64,000 nucleotides of DNA from Acidovorax sp. FJL06 (GTDB taxonomy: Bacteria; Pseudomonadota; Gammaproteobacteria; Burkholderiales; Burkholderiaceae_C), in NCBI RefSeq assembly GCF_003852545.1, contig NZ_QAJR01000020.1, positions 86,360-150,359 on the forward strand, written 5' to 3'. The notes beneath the pieces were generated by a model that was not told the origin of the DNA, made no database searches, and worked only from the letters and a program-made list of their open reading frames with translations. A program made the position numbers and the translations under genes. Positions 1-8,146 of the stretch are shown piece by piece; the stretch's first letter is position 1, and each line of letters starts with the position of its first letter.

Positions 1-1
1 G

Positions 2-64
2 CCCCACACCGATGCGCTGCTGGGCCTGGTGCGGCTGATGGCGCGCACGCGGGGCCTGTACTGA
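2..64 (+). CDS. C-terminal end of an unidentified protein (partial)
   Basis: An open frame runs from the window edge to a TGA at 62-64 and encodes about 20 residues ending in ARTRGLY. Codon use is GC-rich like the neighbours. Too little is visible to name the product, and its start lies outside the window. The next gene begins 75 bases later on the same strand. Confidence 0.5.
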   Translation, partial: PHTDALLGLVRLMARTRGLY

Positions 65-139
65 AGGCACCAAGCCCAAAAGGCCGTTTGCGCACGTCCC
101 TCTTGCCCTACCAGCTCCATATTCAATAGCAATCCACCC

Positions 140-763
140 ATGACCACCCTCACGCTCTACTACACCCCCGGCACCTGCGCGCAGGCCGTGCGCATCGCTT
201 TGGAAGAAGCGGGCGCCCCCTACGAACTGGTGCGCGTGGACTTCGCCGCTGGCCAGCAACGCACGCCCGACTACCTGGCCGTGAACCCCAAGGGCCGCGT
301 GCCCGCGCTGGCCACACCGCAGGGCACGCTGACCGAAACCCCTGCGCTGCTGGCCTATGTGGCGCAGAGCTTTCCCGCAGCCCGCCTTGCGCCCACCGAC
401 GCCTATGGTTTTGCGCGTCTGCAAGAGTTCCACAGCTACCTCGCGTCCACCGTGCACATCGCCCACGCCCACCGCCCCCGCGCCAGCCGCTGGGCCGACG
501 AGCCCGAGGCCCAGGCCGCCATGCAACGCAAGGTGCCGCAGAACATGACCGACTGCTTCAACCTCATCGAAAGCCACTACCTGCCGCCTGTGGACCAGGG
601 CCCCTGGGTGATGGGCGAGCAGTACACCGTGGCCGACGGCTACCTGTTCACCATCGGCACCTGGCTGCACAGCGATGGCGTGGACATTGCCCGGTTTCCC
701 AAGGTGTTTGCGCACACGCAGCGCATGCTGCAGCGCCCCGCCGTGCAGCGCGCACTGGCCTGA
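140..763 (+). CDS. glutathione S-transferase family protein
   Basis: The 207-residue product has the length and order of a cytosolic bacterial GST: an N-terminal thioredoxin-like domain (about 1-80) with the YYTPGTCAQAV active-site region and a VNPKGRVPAL cis-proline stretch, followed by the TETPALLAY motif that binds the glutathione gamma-glutamyl group, then an all-helical domain. Such enzymes conjugate or reduce electrophiles in the cytoplasm. The substrate is not predictable. The start ATG follows a short AT-rich leader resembling the dispersed short repeat seen elsewhere in the window. Confidence 0.9.
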   Translation: MTTLTLYYTPGTCAQAVRIALEEAGAPYELVRVDFAAGQQRTPDYLAVNPKGRVPALATPQGTLTETPALLAYVAQSFPAARLAPTDAYGFARLQEFHSYLASTVHIAHAHRPRASRWADEPEAQAAMQRKVPQNMTDCFNLIESHYLPPVDQGPWVMGEQYTVADGYLFTIGTWLHSDGVDIARFPKVFAHTQRMLQRPAVQRALA

Positions 764-808
764 ATTTTCTTGAGGCTCAACGTCCACGCCGCTCGAGTGC
801 GCGGCTTG

Positions 809-933
809 TGAAACTGGCGCGGCACAGGCCGGGGCCGCCGCGCAAGGGCCGCCCCGCCGCGCTGGCGGCGTCCCCCTTCCCGAATTGCGCAGCAATTCGA
901 GAGAAGGGGGAAGGCACGAAGTGCCTCAGGGGG
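809..933. repeat. copy A of a ~125-bp stop-codon-associated intergenic repeat
   Basis: GC-rich block starting GAAACTGGCGCGG, continuing CCGCGCAAGGGCCGCCCCGC and ending CTCAGGGGG. It is near-identical to the copy at 53011-53133 and related to those at 6746-6871, 9455-9580 and 28566-28686. Read on the minus strand it begins with CCCCCTGAG ten bases after the stop codon of the peptide-binding protein gene. It contains an internal hairpin around ttcccgaattgcgcagcaattc. It probably lies in the 3' untranslated region of that mRNA. Confidence 0.85.
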
Positions 934-942
934 TTGTCACTC

Positions 943-2523
943 TCAATTCACCTTCAGGTACCGCCAGTCGATGCGGTTGTCGGCCCGGTGGATGATCTCC
1001 ACCTTCTTCGTGCCCGCCCACGGGATCACCTGGTTGTACAGCGGGATGTGCGAGACCAGCTCATGCTCCTTGATCAGAGCCTGCTCGATCAGCTGGTTGC
1101 GCGTGGGGGCATCGGTCTCCTTCTTCACGCGCTCGACCAGGGCATCCAGCTGCGGGTCGGAGAAGCGGCCCAGGTTGAAGTTGCCGTCGCCGCCTGCACC
1201 GGGCGAACGCACCAGCGACTGCAGGCTGTAGAACGCATCGAACGTGGGCACGCCCCAGCCCAGCAGGTAGATGCTGGCTTCGTTGCGCTGAATCATCGGG
1301 AAATAGGTGGCAAACGGCAGCGAACGCAGCCTGGCCTTCACGCCCACCTTGGCCCACTGCGAGGTGATGGCCTGGCACAGCTGTTCGTCGTTGATGTAGC
1401 GGCCGGCGCTGCACGCAAAGTCCACTTCAAAACCGTTGGGATAGCCCGCATCGGCCAGCAGCTTTTGCGCGGCCTTGGGGTCGTAGGGGTAGCGCACATC
1501 GGCCTTCTTGGTCCAGCCATTGACCTGGTTGGCAATCAGCGCGCCCGTGGGCTGGGCCAGGCCGCGCAGCACCACGCGCTGGATGGACTGGATGTCGATG
1601 GCCTGGTACAGCGCCTTGCGCACGCGCAGGTCCTTGAGCGGGTTCTTGCCCTTCACGTCCGAGCCGGGCAGCTCGTCGCGGAACTGGTCCAGGCCCAGGA
1701 AGATGGTGCGGTACTCCGGCCCCTCCAGCACCTGCAGGGTGGGGATCTGCTTGATGCGCGCCAGGTCTTGCAGGCTGGGGTCGATCACAAAGTCAATCTC
1801 GCCCGACAGCAGCGCCGCCGTGCGCGTGGCGTCGGCCTTGATGGGGGTATAGACGATCTCGGTCAGGTTGGTGGGGTACTTGCCCTTGCCCCACCAGTGC
1901 GGGTTGGGCTCCAGCACCACGCGCTGGTCGGGTGCCCACTGCTTGAGCTGGTAGGGGCCGGTGCCCAGCGCATTGCGGTGGGCAAAGGTTTCGTCCTTGG
2001 TCTTGATGTCCTTGGGCTCGACCGATTTGTTCTTTTCGGCCCAGGCCCGGCTCATGATGCGCAGCTCGGTGAGTTGGTTCACCAGCACCGGGTTGGGCAG
2101 GTCGGAATGGATGTCGATGGTGTAGGCATCGACCTTTTCCACACGGTCAATGCCCTGGGTGTAGACGGCGAAGTTGGAGCTTTTGGCCTTGGCACGCTCC
2201 AGCGAGAACTTGGCGTCGTCGGCCGTGAACTCGCTGCCGTCGCTGAACTTCACGCCTTTGCGCAAGCTCAGGCGCAGCTGCGTGGGCTTGATGAGCTTCC
2301 ACTCGGTGGCCAGGGATGGTTCGGGCTTGAAGGTCTTGCTGTTGTATTCGACCAGCGTGTCGTACACCGCGCCGTGCATGGTGTTGTTCACGCCCACGTT
2401 CTGGGTGTGGATGTCCCAGGTCGAAATGTCCACCGAGCGGGACCAGCGGAAGGTCTTGGCCTGTGCCGCCATCGGCAGGGCGGTGGCCACGGCAGCGGCC
2501 AGCAAAAGTGTCTTGAAACGCAT
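943..2523 (-). CDS. ABC transporter substrate-binding protein, family 5 (peptide/nickel type)
   Basis: 526 residues with a cleavable signal peptide (about 1-22, ending AAQA) and the SBP_bac_5 layout of DppA/OppA relatives: TEWKLIKPTQLRLSLRKGVKFSDG near residue 70-95, and the characteristic ALYQAIDIQSI segment in the middle. The mature protein would sit in the periplasm and bind an oligopeptide or similar ligand for an ABC importer. No permease or ATPase genes adjoin it, so it is an orphan receptor here. The upstream gene on the same strand (LysE type) is 73 bases away. Confidence 0.92.
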   Translation of the reverse strand: MRFKTLLLAAAVATALPMAAQAKTFRWSRSVDISTWDIHTQNVGVNNTMHGAVYDTLVEYNSKTFKPEPSLATEWKLIKPTQLRLSLRKGVKFSDGSEFTADDAKFSLERAKAKSSNFAVYTQGIDRVEKVDAYTIDIHSDLPNPVLVNQLTELRIMSRAWAEKNKSVEPKDIKTKDETFAHRNALGTGPYQLKQWAPDQRVVLEPNPHWWGKGKYPTNLTEIVYTPIKADATRTAALLSGEIDFVIDPSLQDLARIKQIPTLQVLEGPEYRTIFLGLDQFRDELPGSDVKGKNPLKDLRVRKALYQAIDIQSIQRVVLRGLAQPTGALIANQVNGWTKKADVRYPYDPKAAQKLLADAGYPNGFEVDFACSAGRYINDEQLCQAITSQWAKVGVKARLRSLPFATYFPMIQRNEASIYLLGWGVPTFDAFYSLQSLVRSPGAGGDGNFNLGRFSDPQLDALVERVKKETDAPTRNQLIEQALIKEHELVSHIPLYNQVIPWAGTKKVEIIHRADNRIDWRYLKVN

Positions 2524-2596
2524 GAAGGGTCACTCCAGATCAGTCAGCCCCGCACTATGGCCCAAACCCTCCGTTTGCGTAACGAACTTATCCTTC

Positions 2597-3205
2597 TTAG
2601 CTTAGACCCATCGCCACCGCCAGCCCCATCATGGTGATGGCCGTGCCCCCGTCCAGCACCCGCCACGCGCGGGGCGATGCGAACACCGGCGCCAGCCAGC
2701 GCGAGCCAAACCCCAGGCTCAGGAACCACAGGGCGCTGGCCAGCGAGCCCCCCGCCGCAAACGTGGCCCGGCCCCACAGGGGATAGGGGCTGGCCATGGT
2801 GCCCAGCAGCACCACGGTGTCCAGATAGACATGGGGGTTGAGCCAGGTCAGGGCCACCACCGTGAGCACGGTGCTGCGCAGGCTCGCCCCCGGCCCGTTG
2901 GCCGACACCAGCAGGTGCGCGGGCCGGAGCGCCCGGGCCGCCGCCTGCACGGCATAGGCCGCAAGAAACAGCGCGCCGGCCCAGCGCATGAACTGCGCCC
3001 ACTCCGGCCGCGCAGCCAAAACGCCCCCCATGCCCCACACGCCGGCCTGCAGCAGCACGGCGTCGGACAGGGCGCACACCAGCACCACGGGCAGCACATG
3101 CTCGCGCCGCAGGCCCTGGCGCAGCACAAACGCGTTCTGTGCGCCGATGGCCATGATCAGCAAGGCGGTGGAGGTGAAGCCGTGGGCAAATGCGGTGGTG
3201 CTCAT
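2597..3205 (-). CDS. argO: LysE/ArgO family basic amino acid exporter
   Basis: 202-residue inner-membrane protein with about six hydrophobic segments. The N-terminal signature IMAIGAQNAFVLRQGLRREH is typical of the LysE/ArgO group, and TWLNPHVYLDT is the conserved central loop. Members export L-lysine and L-arginine. The gene is divergent from an ArgP/LysG-type regulator at 3283, the classic arrangement in which the LysR protein activates the exporter when basic amino acids accumulate. I infer arginine/lysine export from family and context. Export of other amino acids cannot be excluded. Confidence 0.9.
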   Translation of the reverse strand: MSTTAFAHGFTSTALLIMAIGAQNAFVLRQGLRREHVLPVVLVCALSDAVLLQAGVWGMGGVLAARPEWAQFMRWAGALFLAAYAVQAAARALRPAHLLVSANGPGASLRSTVLTVVALTWLNPHVYLDTVVLLGTMASPYPLWGRATFAAGGSLASALWFLSLGFGSRWLAPVFASPRAWRVLDGGTAITMMGLAVAMGLS

Positions 3206-3282
3206 GGGCGCGGATTGTGCGCACCGCCGCCTGTTGATGCCAGCTATACTTTTTAACGATCCGTCAAAATTTCTAACCCAGC

Positions 3283-4170
3283 ATGCAGCTCGACTCGGCC
3301 CAGCTCAACGCCTTTGCCACCGTCATTGATGAGGGCAGCTTCGAGCGCGCCGCCGCCGTGCTGCACGTGACCCGCTCGGCGGTGTCGCAGCGCATCAAGC
3401 TGCTGGAAGAACGCGTGGGCCAGGTGCTGGTGCGCCGGGCCACGCCCTGCACGCCCACCGAGGCCGGGCAGGCGCTGTACCGGCATGCGCGCGAGGTGGC
3501 GCTGAGCGAGGCCGACGCGCTGGCCACCATCGGCGGTGGGCAGCGCAGCGCCACGCGCCTGGCGATTGGTGTCAATGCCGACTCGCTGGCCACCTGGTTC
3601 CCCCACGCCATGGCGCAGGCGGCCGAGGGGCAGGCCATCACCTTCGACGTCCATGTGGAAGACCAGGACCACTCGGCCAACCTGCTGCGCGAAGGCCGCG
3701 TGATGGCCGCGGTGACGGCCGACCCCCAGCCCGTGCAGGGCTGCCAGGTGCTGCCGCTGGGCACGCTGCGCTACCGCGCGCTGGCCAGCCCGGCCTTCCT
3801 GCAGCGCCACTTTGCGCAAGGGGTGAACGCCGCCACCTTGGCGCAGGCGCCCATGCTGGTGTTCAACCGCAAGGATGCGCTGCAAGCGCGCTTTGTGGGC
3901 CGCATCACGCGCCGCAAGCTCGCACCTCCCGTGCACTGGCTGCCCGAGGCCCATGCGTTCGTCAAAGCCACGCGCGCCAGCCTGGGCTGGGGCATGACGC
4001 CCGACGCCCTGGTGGAGGACGATCTGAAGACCGGCGCCCTGGTCGAGCTGATTGCGAACAAGCCCGTGGATGTGCCGCTGTACTGGCAATGCTGGCGACT
4101 GAACGTGCAGGCGCTGCAGCACATGACGCAGGCGGTGCAAAAGGCGGCAGCACTGACGCTGCTGCGCTGA
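3283..4170 (+). CDS. argP: LysR family regulator, ArgP/LysG type
   Basis: 295 residues: a winged-helix DNA-binding domain (about 5-65) with FERAAAVLHVTRSAVSQRIKLL, matching the ArgP/IciA pattern (FERAAxxLxITQSAVSQRIKxLE), then a periplasmic-binding-protein-like effector domain. It is divergent from the LysE/ArgO exporter with a 77-base shared upstream region holding a TATACT box. By family it senses lysine or arginine and controls the exporter. The start is the only reasonable ATG before the conserved helix-turn-helix. Confidence 0.9.
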   Translation: MQLDSAQLNAFATVIDEGSFERAAAVLHVTRSAVSQRIKLLEERVGQVLVRRATPCTPTEAGQALYRHAREVALSEADALATIGGGQRSATRLAIGVNADSLATWFPHAMAQAAEGQAITFDVHVEDQDHSANLLREGRVMAAVTADPQPVQGCQVLPLGTLRYRALASPAFLQRHFAQGVNAATLAQAPMLVFNRKDALQARFVGRITRRKLAPPVHWLPEAHAFVKATRASLGWGMTPDALVEDDLKTGALVELIANKPVDVPLYWQCWRLNVQALQHMTQAVQKAAALTLLR

Positions 4171-4190
4171 GAGGAAGCCGCGGGCGCCGA

Positions 4191-5000
4191 CTACGCGGCG
4201 TTCGCCAAGTCCTCGTGGTGGTCGGCGGCGCCGCGCTTCCAGTAGGCGGAGATGCGCATGCGTTTCGGGTCCACACCCGGCTTGGCCAGCATCGCGCGGC
4301 GCACGGCGGCCATGTCGTTGTGTTCGCCCGCGGCCCAGACAAAGCCCGCGCCGGGGGGCAGCGCCAGGGCTTCGACGGCGGCCGGCAGCGCGCTCACCCA
4401 CTGCAGGTCCACCTGCGCCGCGCTGGCCAGCACCCGCTGATCGGCCGGGTTGTTCCGCTGAATGCGCACAGTGGCCACCGCGCTGGCGGGCAGCTCGGCC
4501 AGACGGCGGGCAATGGCGGGCAGCGCGGTTTCGTCGCCAATGAGCCAGTGCCAGTCAAACCCCGTGGGCACGACCATGCTGCCGCGCGGCCCGGCAATGC
4601 CCACCCACTGGCCCACGGTGGCGCTGGCGGCCCAGTCGGTGGCGGGGCCCGCGTCGTGCAGGGCCACTTCGATGTCCAGCTCGCCCGCGGCCGCGTCGAA
4701 ACGGGCCGGGGTGTAGTCGCGCAGCACGGGGCGCGGGCCGGCAAACACCGGGCGGCCGCCTTGCAGCGTGGGCAAGGTGGGGCGGTCCTGCCCGGGTTGG
4801 GGAAGGATGAGCTTGAGGTGGTCGTCAAACCCGGCGCTGGCAAAACCCGCCAGCTCGGGGCCGCCCAGCGTGAGCCGCACAAAACCGGGGCTGACGGGGG
4901 TGCGGCGCACCACCTGGAGGTGGCGGGCCTGGAGCGGGTGGCGAATGCGTTCGACGACCAGCGGGATGGCCGTTGCGGCCAGGGGCAAAGCTGCGTTCAT
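4191..5000 (-). CDS. siderophore-interacting protein (FAD-dependent ferric reductase family)
   Basis: 269 residues of the SIP/ViuB family: an FAD-binding barrel with PVLRDYTPARFD (flavin-binding RxYTxR type) near residue 95-107, then the C-terminal SIP NAD(P)-binding part with WLIGDETALPAIARRL and ISAYWKRG. These cytoplasmic flavoproteins reduce ferric siderophores to release iron. It is divergent from a MarR gene with a 74-base spacer containing two palindromes, so the MarR protein is its likely repressor. No siderophore receptor is nearby. Confidence 0.9.
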   Translation of the reverse strand: MNAALPLAATAIPLVVERIRHPLQARHLQVVRRTPVSPGFVRLTLGGPELAGFASAGFDDHLKLILPQPGQDRPTLPTLQGGRPVFAGPRPVLRDYTPARFDAAAGELDIEVALHDAGPATDWAASATVGQWVGIAGPRGSMVVPTGFDWHWLIGDETALPAIARRLAELPASAVATVRIQRNNPADQRVLASAAQVDLQWVSALPAAVEALALPPGAGFVWAAGEHNDMAAVRRAMLAKPGVDPKRMRISAYWKRGAADHHEDLANAA

Positions 5001-5010
5001 GACTTAAAAT

Positions 5011-5058
5011 GTTGATTTGATCAACCAAATCATCCGCCAACAAGTTGACTTTGTCAAC
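5011..5058. promoter_or_regulatory. two palindromic operators between siderophore-interacting protein and marR
   Basis: GTTGATTTGATCAAC at 5011-5025 has 5-bp inverted arms. GTTGACTTTGTCAAC at 5044-5058 has perfect 6-bp arms. The two are related in sequence and start 33 bp apart, about three helical turns, between divergent genes. This is the usual appearance of MarR-family operators. The second palindrome overlaps a possible TTG start of the MarR gene, which argues that translation starts at the downstream ATG (5075). Confidence 0.6.
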
Positions 5059-5074
5059 CTGTTGGTTTGCACCC

Positions 5075-5557
5075 ATGAACTCGCGCCCCCGCCCCGATGT
5101 GTTTGAAGCCATGCACGACCTGATGCACGCCTACCGGGCGCGCATGGTGCGCGCCATGACGGCGGTGCACCCCGAGCTGACCTTCAACGAGGTGCGCGCG
5201 CTCAATTTCATCGGCCGCCACCCCGGCGCCACGCAAAAAGAGCTGGTGCGCCACAGTGGCGCCGACAAGGCCCAGGTGGCGCGCATGCTGGGCCTGCTGC
5301 AGGACAAGGGCTGGCTGGAGCGCCTGCCCAATGCCGAAGACAAGCGCAGCCGCTGCCTCACCCTCAGCGGCGAGGGCGCGGCCCTGTACCAGGCGCTGCG
5401 TGCCGCGCGGCAAACGCTGTCGGCCTCGGTGCTGGCGGGCTGCGACGAGGCCACGCAAACCCAGCTGCTGGTGCTGCTGGAGCGCGTGCGCAGCAACCTC
5501 GGTGCCCTGCCCCCGGACAGTGGCTGCGGCGGCGACAAGCACCCGCCGGGCCGCTAA
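5075..5557 (+). CDS. MarR family transcriptional regulator
   Basis: 160 residues from the chosen ATG, with a MarR winged helix: FNEVRALNFIGRHPGATQKELVRHSGADKAQVARMLGLLQDKGWLER and the wing NAEDKRSRCLTLS. It probably represses itself and the divergent siderophore-interacting reductase through the two palindromes just upstream. A frame-open TTG at 5045 would add ten residues, but it lies inside a palindrome and the extension (MTLSTCWFAP) looks non-protein-like, so I prefer 5075. Confidence 0.88.
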   Translation: MNSRPRPDVFEAMHDLMHAYRARMVRAMTAVHPELTFNEVRALNFIGRHPGATQKELVRHSGADKAQVARMLGLLQDKGWLERLPNAEDKRSRCLTLSGEGAALYQALRAARQTLSASVLAGCDEATQTQLLVLLERVRSNLGALPPDSGCGGDKHPPGR

Positions 5558-5607
5558 GAACGTTTTTACAATCTCAGCAGGCCCTGGGGCTTATTCAGCC
5601 AGCCCCA

Positions 5608-5645
5608 CCAGCTACAAAAACAGGAGCGCACTAGCGCCCTTGCAA
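5608..5645. repeat. short dispersed AGCTACAAAAA...GCGCTAGCGC repeat
   Basis: The segment agctacaaaaacaggagcgc followed by actagcgccctt belongs to a family of short degenerate repeats with relatives at about 9590-9635, 12418-12475, 17598-17665, 23367-23400, 29806-29872, 31607-31640, 43965-43995 and 62235-62310. Here it supplies the stop codon (cta, 5631-5633) of the minus-strand membrane protein gene. Confidence 0.6.
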
Positions 5646-6533
5646 GGCCCGCACGGCTTCGGGCAGCGAATGCACATGGGGCAGGAAATGGTCGATCGTG
5701 GCGCCCAGCAGCACCGCGCAGACCAGCGCGCCCAGCAAGGGCTTCCAGGTCAGGCGCACGGCGGCGGTGAGCCAGCCCTCGCGCTCCACGCCCACGGCGG
5801 CGCGGGCCGTGGCCACCGAGAAGGCAATCTCCACCGCCACGGTGAGCAGCACGTCCCAGCCAAAGAACAGCATGGCCAGCGAACCCGCGCCCAAGATCAG
5901 CGCAGCGCCGATGAGGAAGATGGCCACCACGGGCACGACCACCACGGCACCTTCGTCCGCGCTGCCAAGGGCATCGGCCGCGCCGCTGGCCAGGTCGCCC
6001 AGCGCGCTGGCCCCGCTGTCGCTGGCCGCGCCCCCGGCATCCGCCAGGCCGGAGGCCCAGCCCAGGTCCCCCGAGGCCCCGCCGCCGCCAAAATCGCCCC
6101 CGCCCGCACGCGGCAGGGGCACCCGGGCGCCGCCTCCGCCCCCGCCTCCGCTCGGCCAGGGGAGGTCGGCCGCCAGATCCACCGCGTCGCCCACGCCGCT
6201 GTCGCCATCGGATGCGCGCTGGCGCTGCACCAGCCGCGCCGCCCACAGGCGCAGCACCAGCAGATACCCCAGGTAACCCACCGACAGCGTGACCAGGTAG
6301 CGCAGCGCCAGCGAATCCACGCCCAGCAGCCTCTGCACATGCGCGCTGCCCCACATGAGCAGCAGCGTGAAGCTGCCAATCAGCAGCCCGTGCCAGCGCA
6401 GGCTGTAGCGCTGCTGCAGGCTGCGGGCCACCGTGCCGTGGTGCGGCATGCGCACCGAGCGCCAGGTGGAGCCGCCTTTTCGGTCGTGCCTGCTGCCGTT
6501 GTTGCCGTTGCGATCGCTGCGGGAAGTGGCCAT
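5631..6533 (-). CDS. conserved hypothetical membrane protein with Gly/Ala-rich linker
   Basis: About 300 residues. Two hydrophobic segments near the N-terminus (around GLLIGSFTLLLMWG and YLVTLSVGYLGYLLVLRLW) are followed by a long low-complexity Gly/Ala/Asp-rich stretch (LPWPSGGGGGGGARVPLP onwards), then two or three more membrane segments (VVVVPVVAIFLIGAALIL; LLGALVCAVLLGATI). No enzymatic motif is visible. The frame stays open 16 codons further upstream (6581), but that extension is poor in character. I chose the Met at 6533 with low certainty. Function unknown. Confidence 0.65.
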   Translation of the reverse strand: MATSRSDRNGNNGSRHDRKGGSTWRSVRMPHHGTVARSLQQRYSLRWHGLLIGSFTLLLMWGSAHVQRLLGVDSLALRYLVTLSVGYLGYLLVLRLWAARLVQRQRASDGDSGVGDAVDLAADLPWPSGGGGGGGARVPLPRAGGGDFGGGGASGDLGWASGLADAGGAASDSGASALGDLASGAADALGSADEGAVVVVPVVAIFLIGAALILGAGSLAMLFFGWDVLLTVAVEIAFSVATARAAVGVEREGWLTAAVRLTWKPLLGALVCAVLLGATIDHFLPHVHSLPEAVRALQGR

Positions 6534-6645
6534 GGGAGGGATGCGGTGGGAAAGCGCGATGAAAGAAGTGCGCCATTTCACACCACTTTGGTGTGCCGGC
6601 CCAGCCCGGAATCACCGGGGGCATGAACAGCTGCACGCAGACCAG

Positions 6646-6700
6646 GACCGCCCCGCAGCGCTGCGAGAACGGGGGAAGCGGCGAAGCCGCTCAGGGGAGG
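6646..6700. repeat. partial copy B of the stop-codon-associated repeat
   Basis: The stretch containing ACCGCCCCGCAGCGCTGCG and GGGGGAAGCGGCGAAGCCGC ending CTCAGGGG is a shortened copy of the larger repeat, in the same orientation as the complete copy immediately to its right (6746-6871). With that copy it fills the 344-base gap between the alanine racemase gene and the membrane protein gene. I see no gene in this gap. Confidence 0.65.
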
Positions 6701-6745
6701 TGTTCCATCTCAGTTATCCATGGCGCTGCGCGCCACCCGCAGCGG

Positions 6746-6871
6746 ATGAAACCGGCGCGGCCCAAGCCAGCGCCCCCGTGCAAGGGCCGCCCCGCCGCAC
6801 CGGGGGCGTCCCCCTCCCGCCTTGCGCAGCAAGGCGAGAGAGGGGGAAGGCGCGAAGCGACTCAGGGGGTG
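6746..6871. repeat. copy C of the stop-codon-associated repeat
   Basis: Full-length copy: begins GATGAAACCGGCGCGG, includes GTGCAAGGGCCGCCCCGCCG, and ends CTCAGGGGG seven bases before the stop codon of alr on the minus strand. Internal hairpin CGCCTTGCGCAGCAAGGCG is conserved in position but not in sequence relative to the other copies. Confidence 0.85.
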
Positions 6872-6877
6872 TTTCAC

Positions 6878-7993
6878 TCAGGCCACGCCGTCCACCACCA
6901 CCGGCACGCGCTGCGCCAGCGCGCACATCAGCTCGTAGCCCACGGTGCCCGCGGCCTGCGCCACCGCGTCGATGGACAGCACCGTGCCATTGCGGGCCTG
7001 CCCCCACAGCGTGACCTCGCTGCCAAAGCCGGCGTCGACCCCCGCCTGCTGCAGGGGCGTGAGGTCCACCGTCACCATGTCCATGCTCACCCGCCCCACC
7101 AGCCGCGTGCGCACGCCGTTCACCAGCACCGGGGTGCCGGTGTCGCAGTGGCGCGGGTAGCCGTCCGCATAGCCGCAGGCGGCAATGCCGATGGTGAGCG
7201 GCCCATCGGCCGTGAAGCGCGAGCCGTAGCCCACCGTGTCGCCGGCCTGCAGCTGCTGCACGGCGATGAGGCGCGTGGACAGGGTCATGGTGGGCTGCAG
7301 GCCCCAGTGGCCGGCATCGTGCTCGGGGAAGTCAGGGGCGCTGCCATACACCACGATGCCCGCGCGCACCCAGTCGGCGCGCACGCCCGCATCCTGCGCA
7401 TGGCGCAGCGTGGCCGCGCTGTTGGACAGGCTGCGCTCACCGGGCAGGTCTTGCGCGGCGGCATTGAAGGCGGCCATCTGGTGCGCAATGCCACGCGGGC
7501 CGTCGGCGTCGCTGAAGTGGGTCATGAACGAAATCTCGTCCACCTGCGGCAGCGCGTTGAGCCGCGCCCAGGCGGTGCGGTAGCGCCCGGGCGTGAAACC
7601 CAGGCGGTTCATGCCCGAGTTCATCTTGAGGAACACGCGGTGCGGCACCTGCGTCTTGTGCGCGGCCAGCATGTCGATCTGCTCGTCGCAGTGCACGGCA
7701 TGCCACAGCCCCAGGCGCGAGCACAGTTCCAGGTCGCGCGGCTCGAACACGCCTTCGAGCAGCAGGATGGGCCCGCGCCAGCCCAGGTGGCGCACGCGCT
7801 CGGCCTCGGCCAGGTCCAGCAGCGCAAAGCCATCGGCCCCGCGCAGGCCCTCGAACACGCGCTCGATGCCGTGGCCGTAGGCATTGGCCTTGACCACCGC
7901 CCAGACCTTGGCGTCGGGCACCGATTGGCGCACGCGCGCGAGGTTGTGGTGCAGGGCAGTGGTGTGGATGGTGGCTGCGATGGGACGGGGCAT
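6878..7993 (-). CDS. alr: alanine racemase
   Basis: 371 residues, full length for the family. The PLP-binding lysine is in [10 protein letters not shown] (Lys35), the first strand has MPRPIAATI, and the second-domain catalytic tyrosine region TVGYGSRF is present. The enzyme interconverts L- and D-alanine for peptidoglycan synthesis in the cytoplasm. It is divergent from lplT (154-base gap). Downstream, a copy of the long intergenic repeat follows its stop codon directly. The product could be either a biosynthetic (Alr) or catabolic (DadX) isozyme; no DadA lies nearby, favouring Alr. Confidence 0.95.
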   Translation of the reverse strand: MPRPIAATIHTTALHHNLARVRQSVPDAKVWAVVKANAYGHGIERVFEGLRGADGFALLDLAEAERVRHLGWRGPILLLEGVFEPRDLELCSRLGLWHAVHCDEQIDMLAAHKTQVPHRVFLKMNSGMNRLGFTPGRYRTAWARLNALPQVDEISFMTHFSDADGPRGIAHQMAAFNAAAQDLPGERSLSNSAATLRHAQDAGVRADWVRAGIVVYGSAPDFPEHDAGHWGLQPTMTLSTRLIAVQQLQAGDTVGYGSRFTADGPLTIGIAACGYADGYPRHCDTGTPVLVNGVRTRLVGRVSMDMVTVDLTPLQQAGVDAGFGSEVTLWGQARNGTVLSIDAVAQAAGTVGYELMCALAQRVPVVVDGVA

Positions 7994-8146
7994 GGGAGGG
8001 ACCTGGTGGCTCGGGATTTACCGGGAATACGCGCAGGATTCTGGCACTGTGGCCGTTTATCCGCGTGATATAACCGCCTGTCCCCTGCTACGACTCCTCA
8101 CATTTACCAGGGTATCAGCCCAGCTGATGCTCCCACCAGCCATTCG

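Noticed and set aside
808-2637. 609-codon plus-strand frame opposite the peptide-binding protein
   Set aside because: Shadow of the minus-strand SBP gene; it includes repeat copy A and has no coherent domain.
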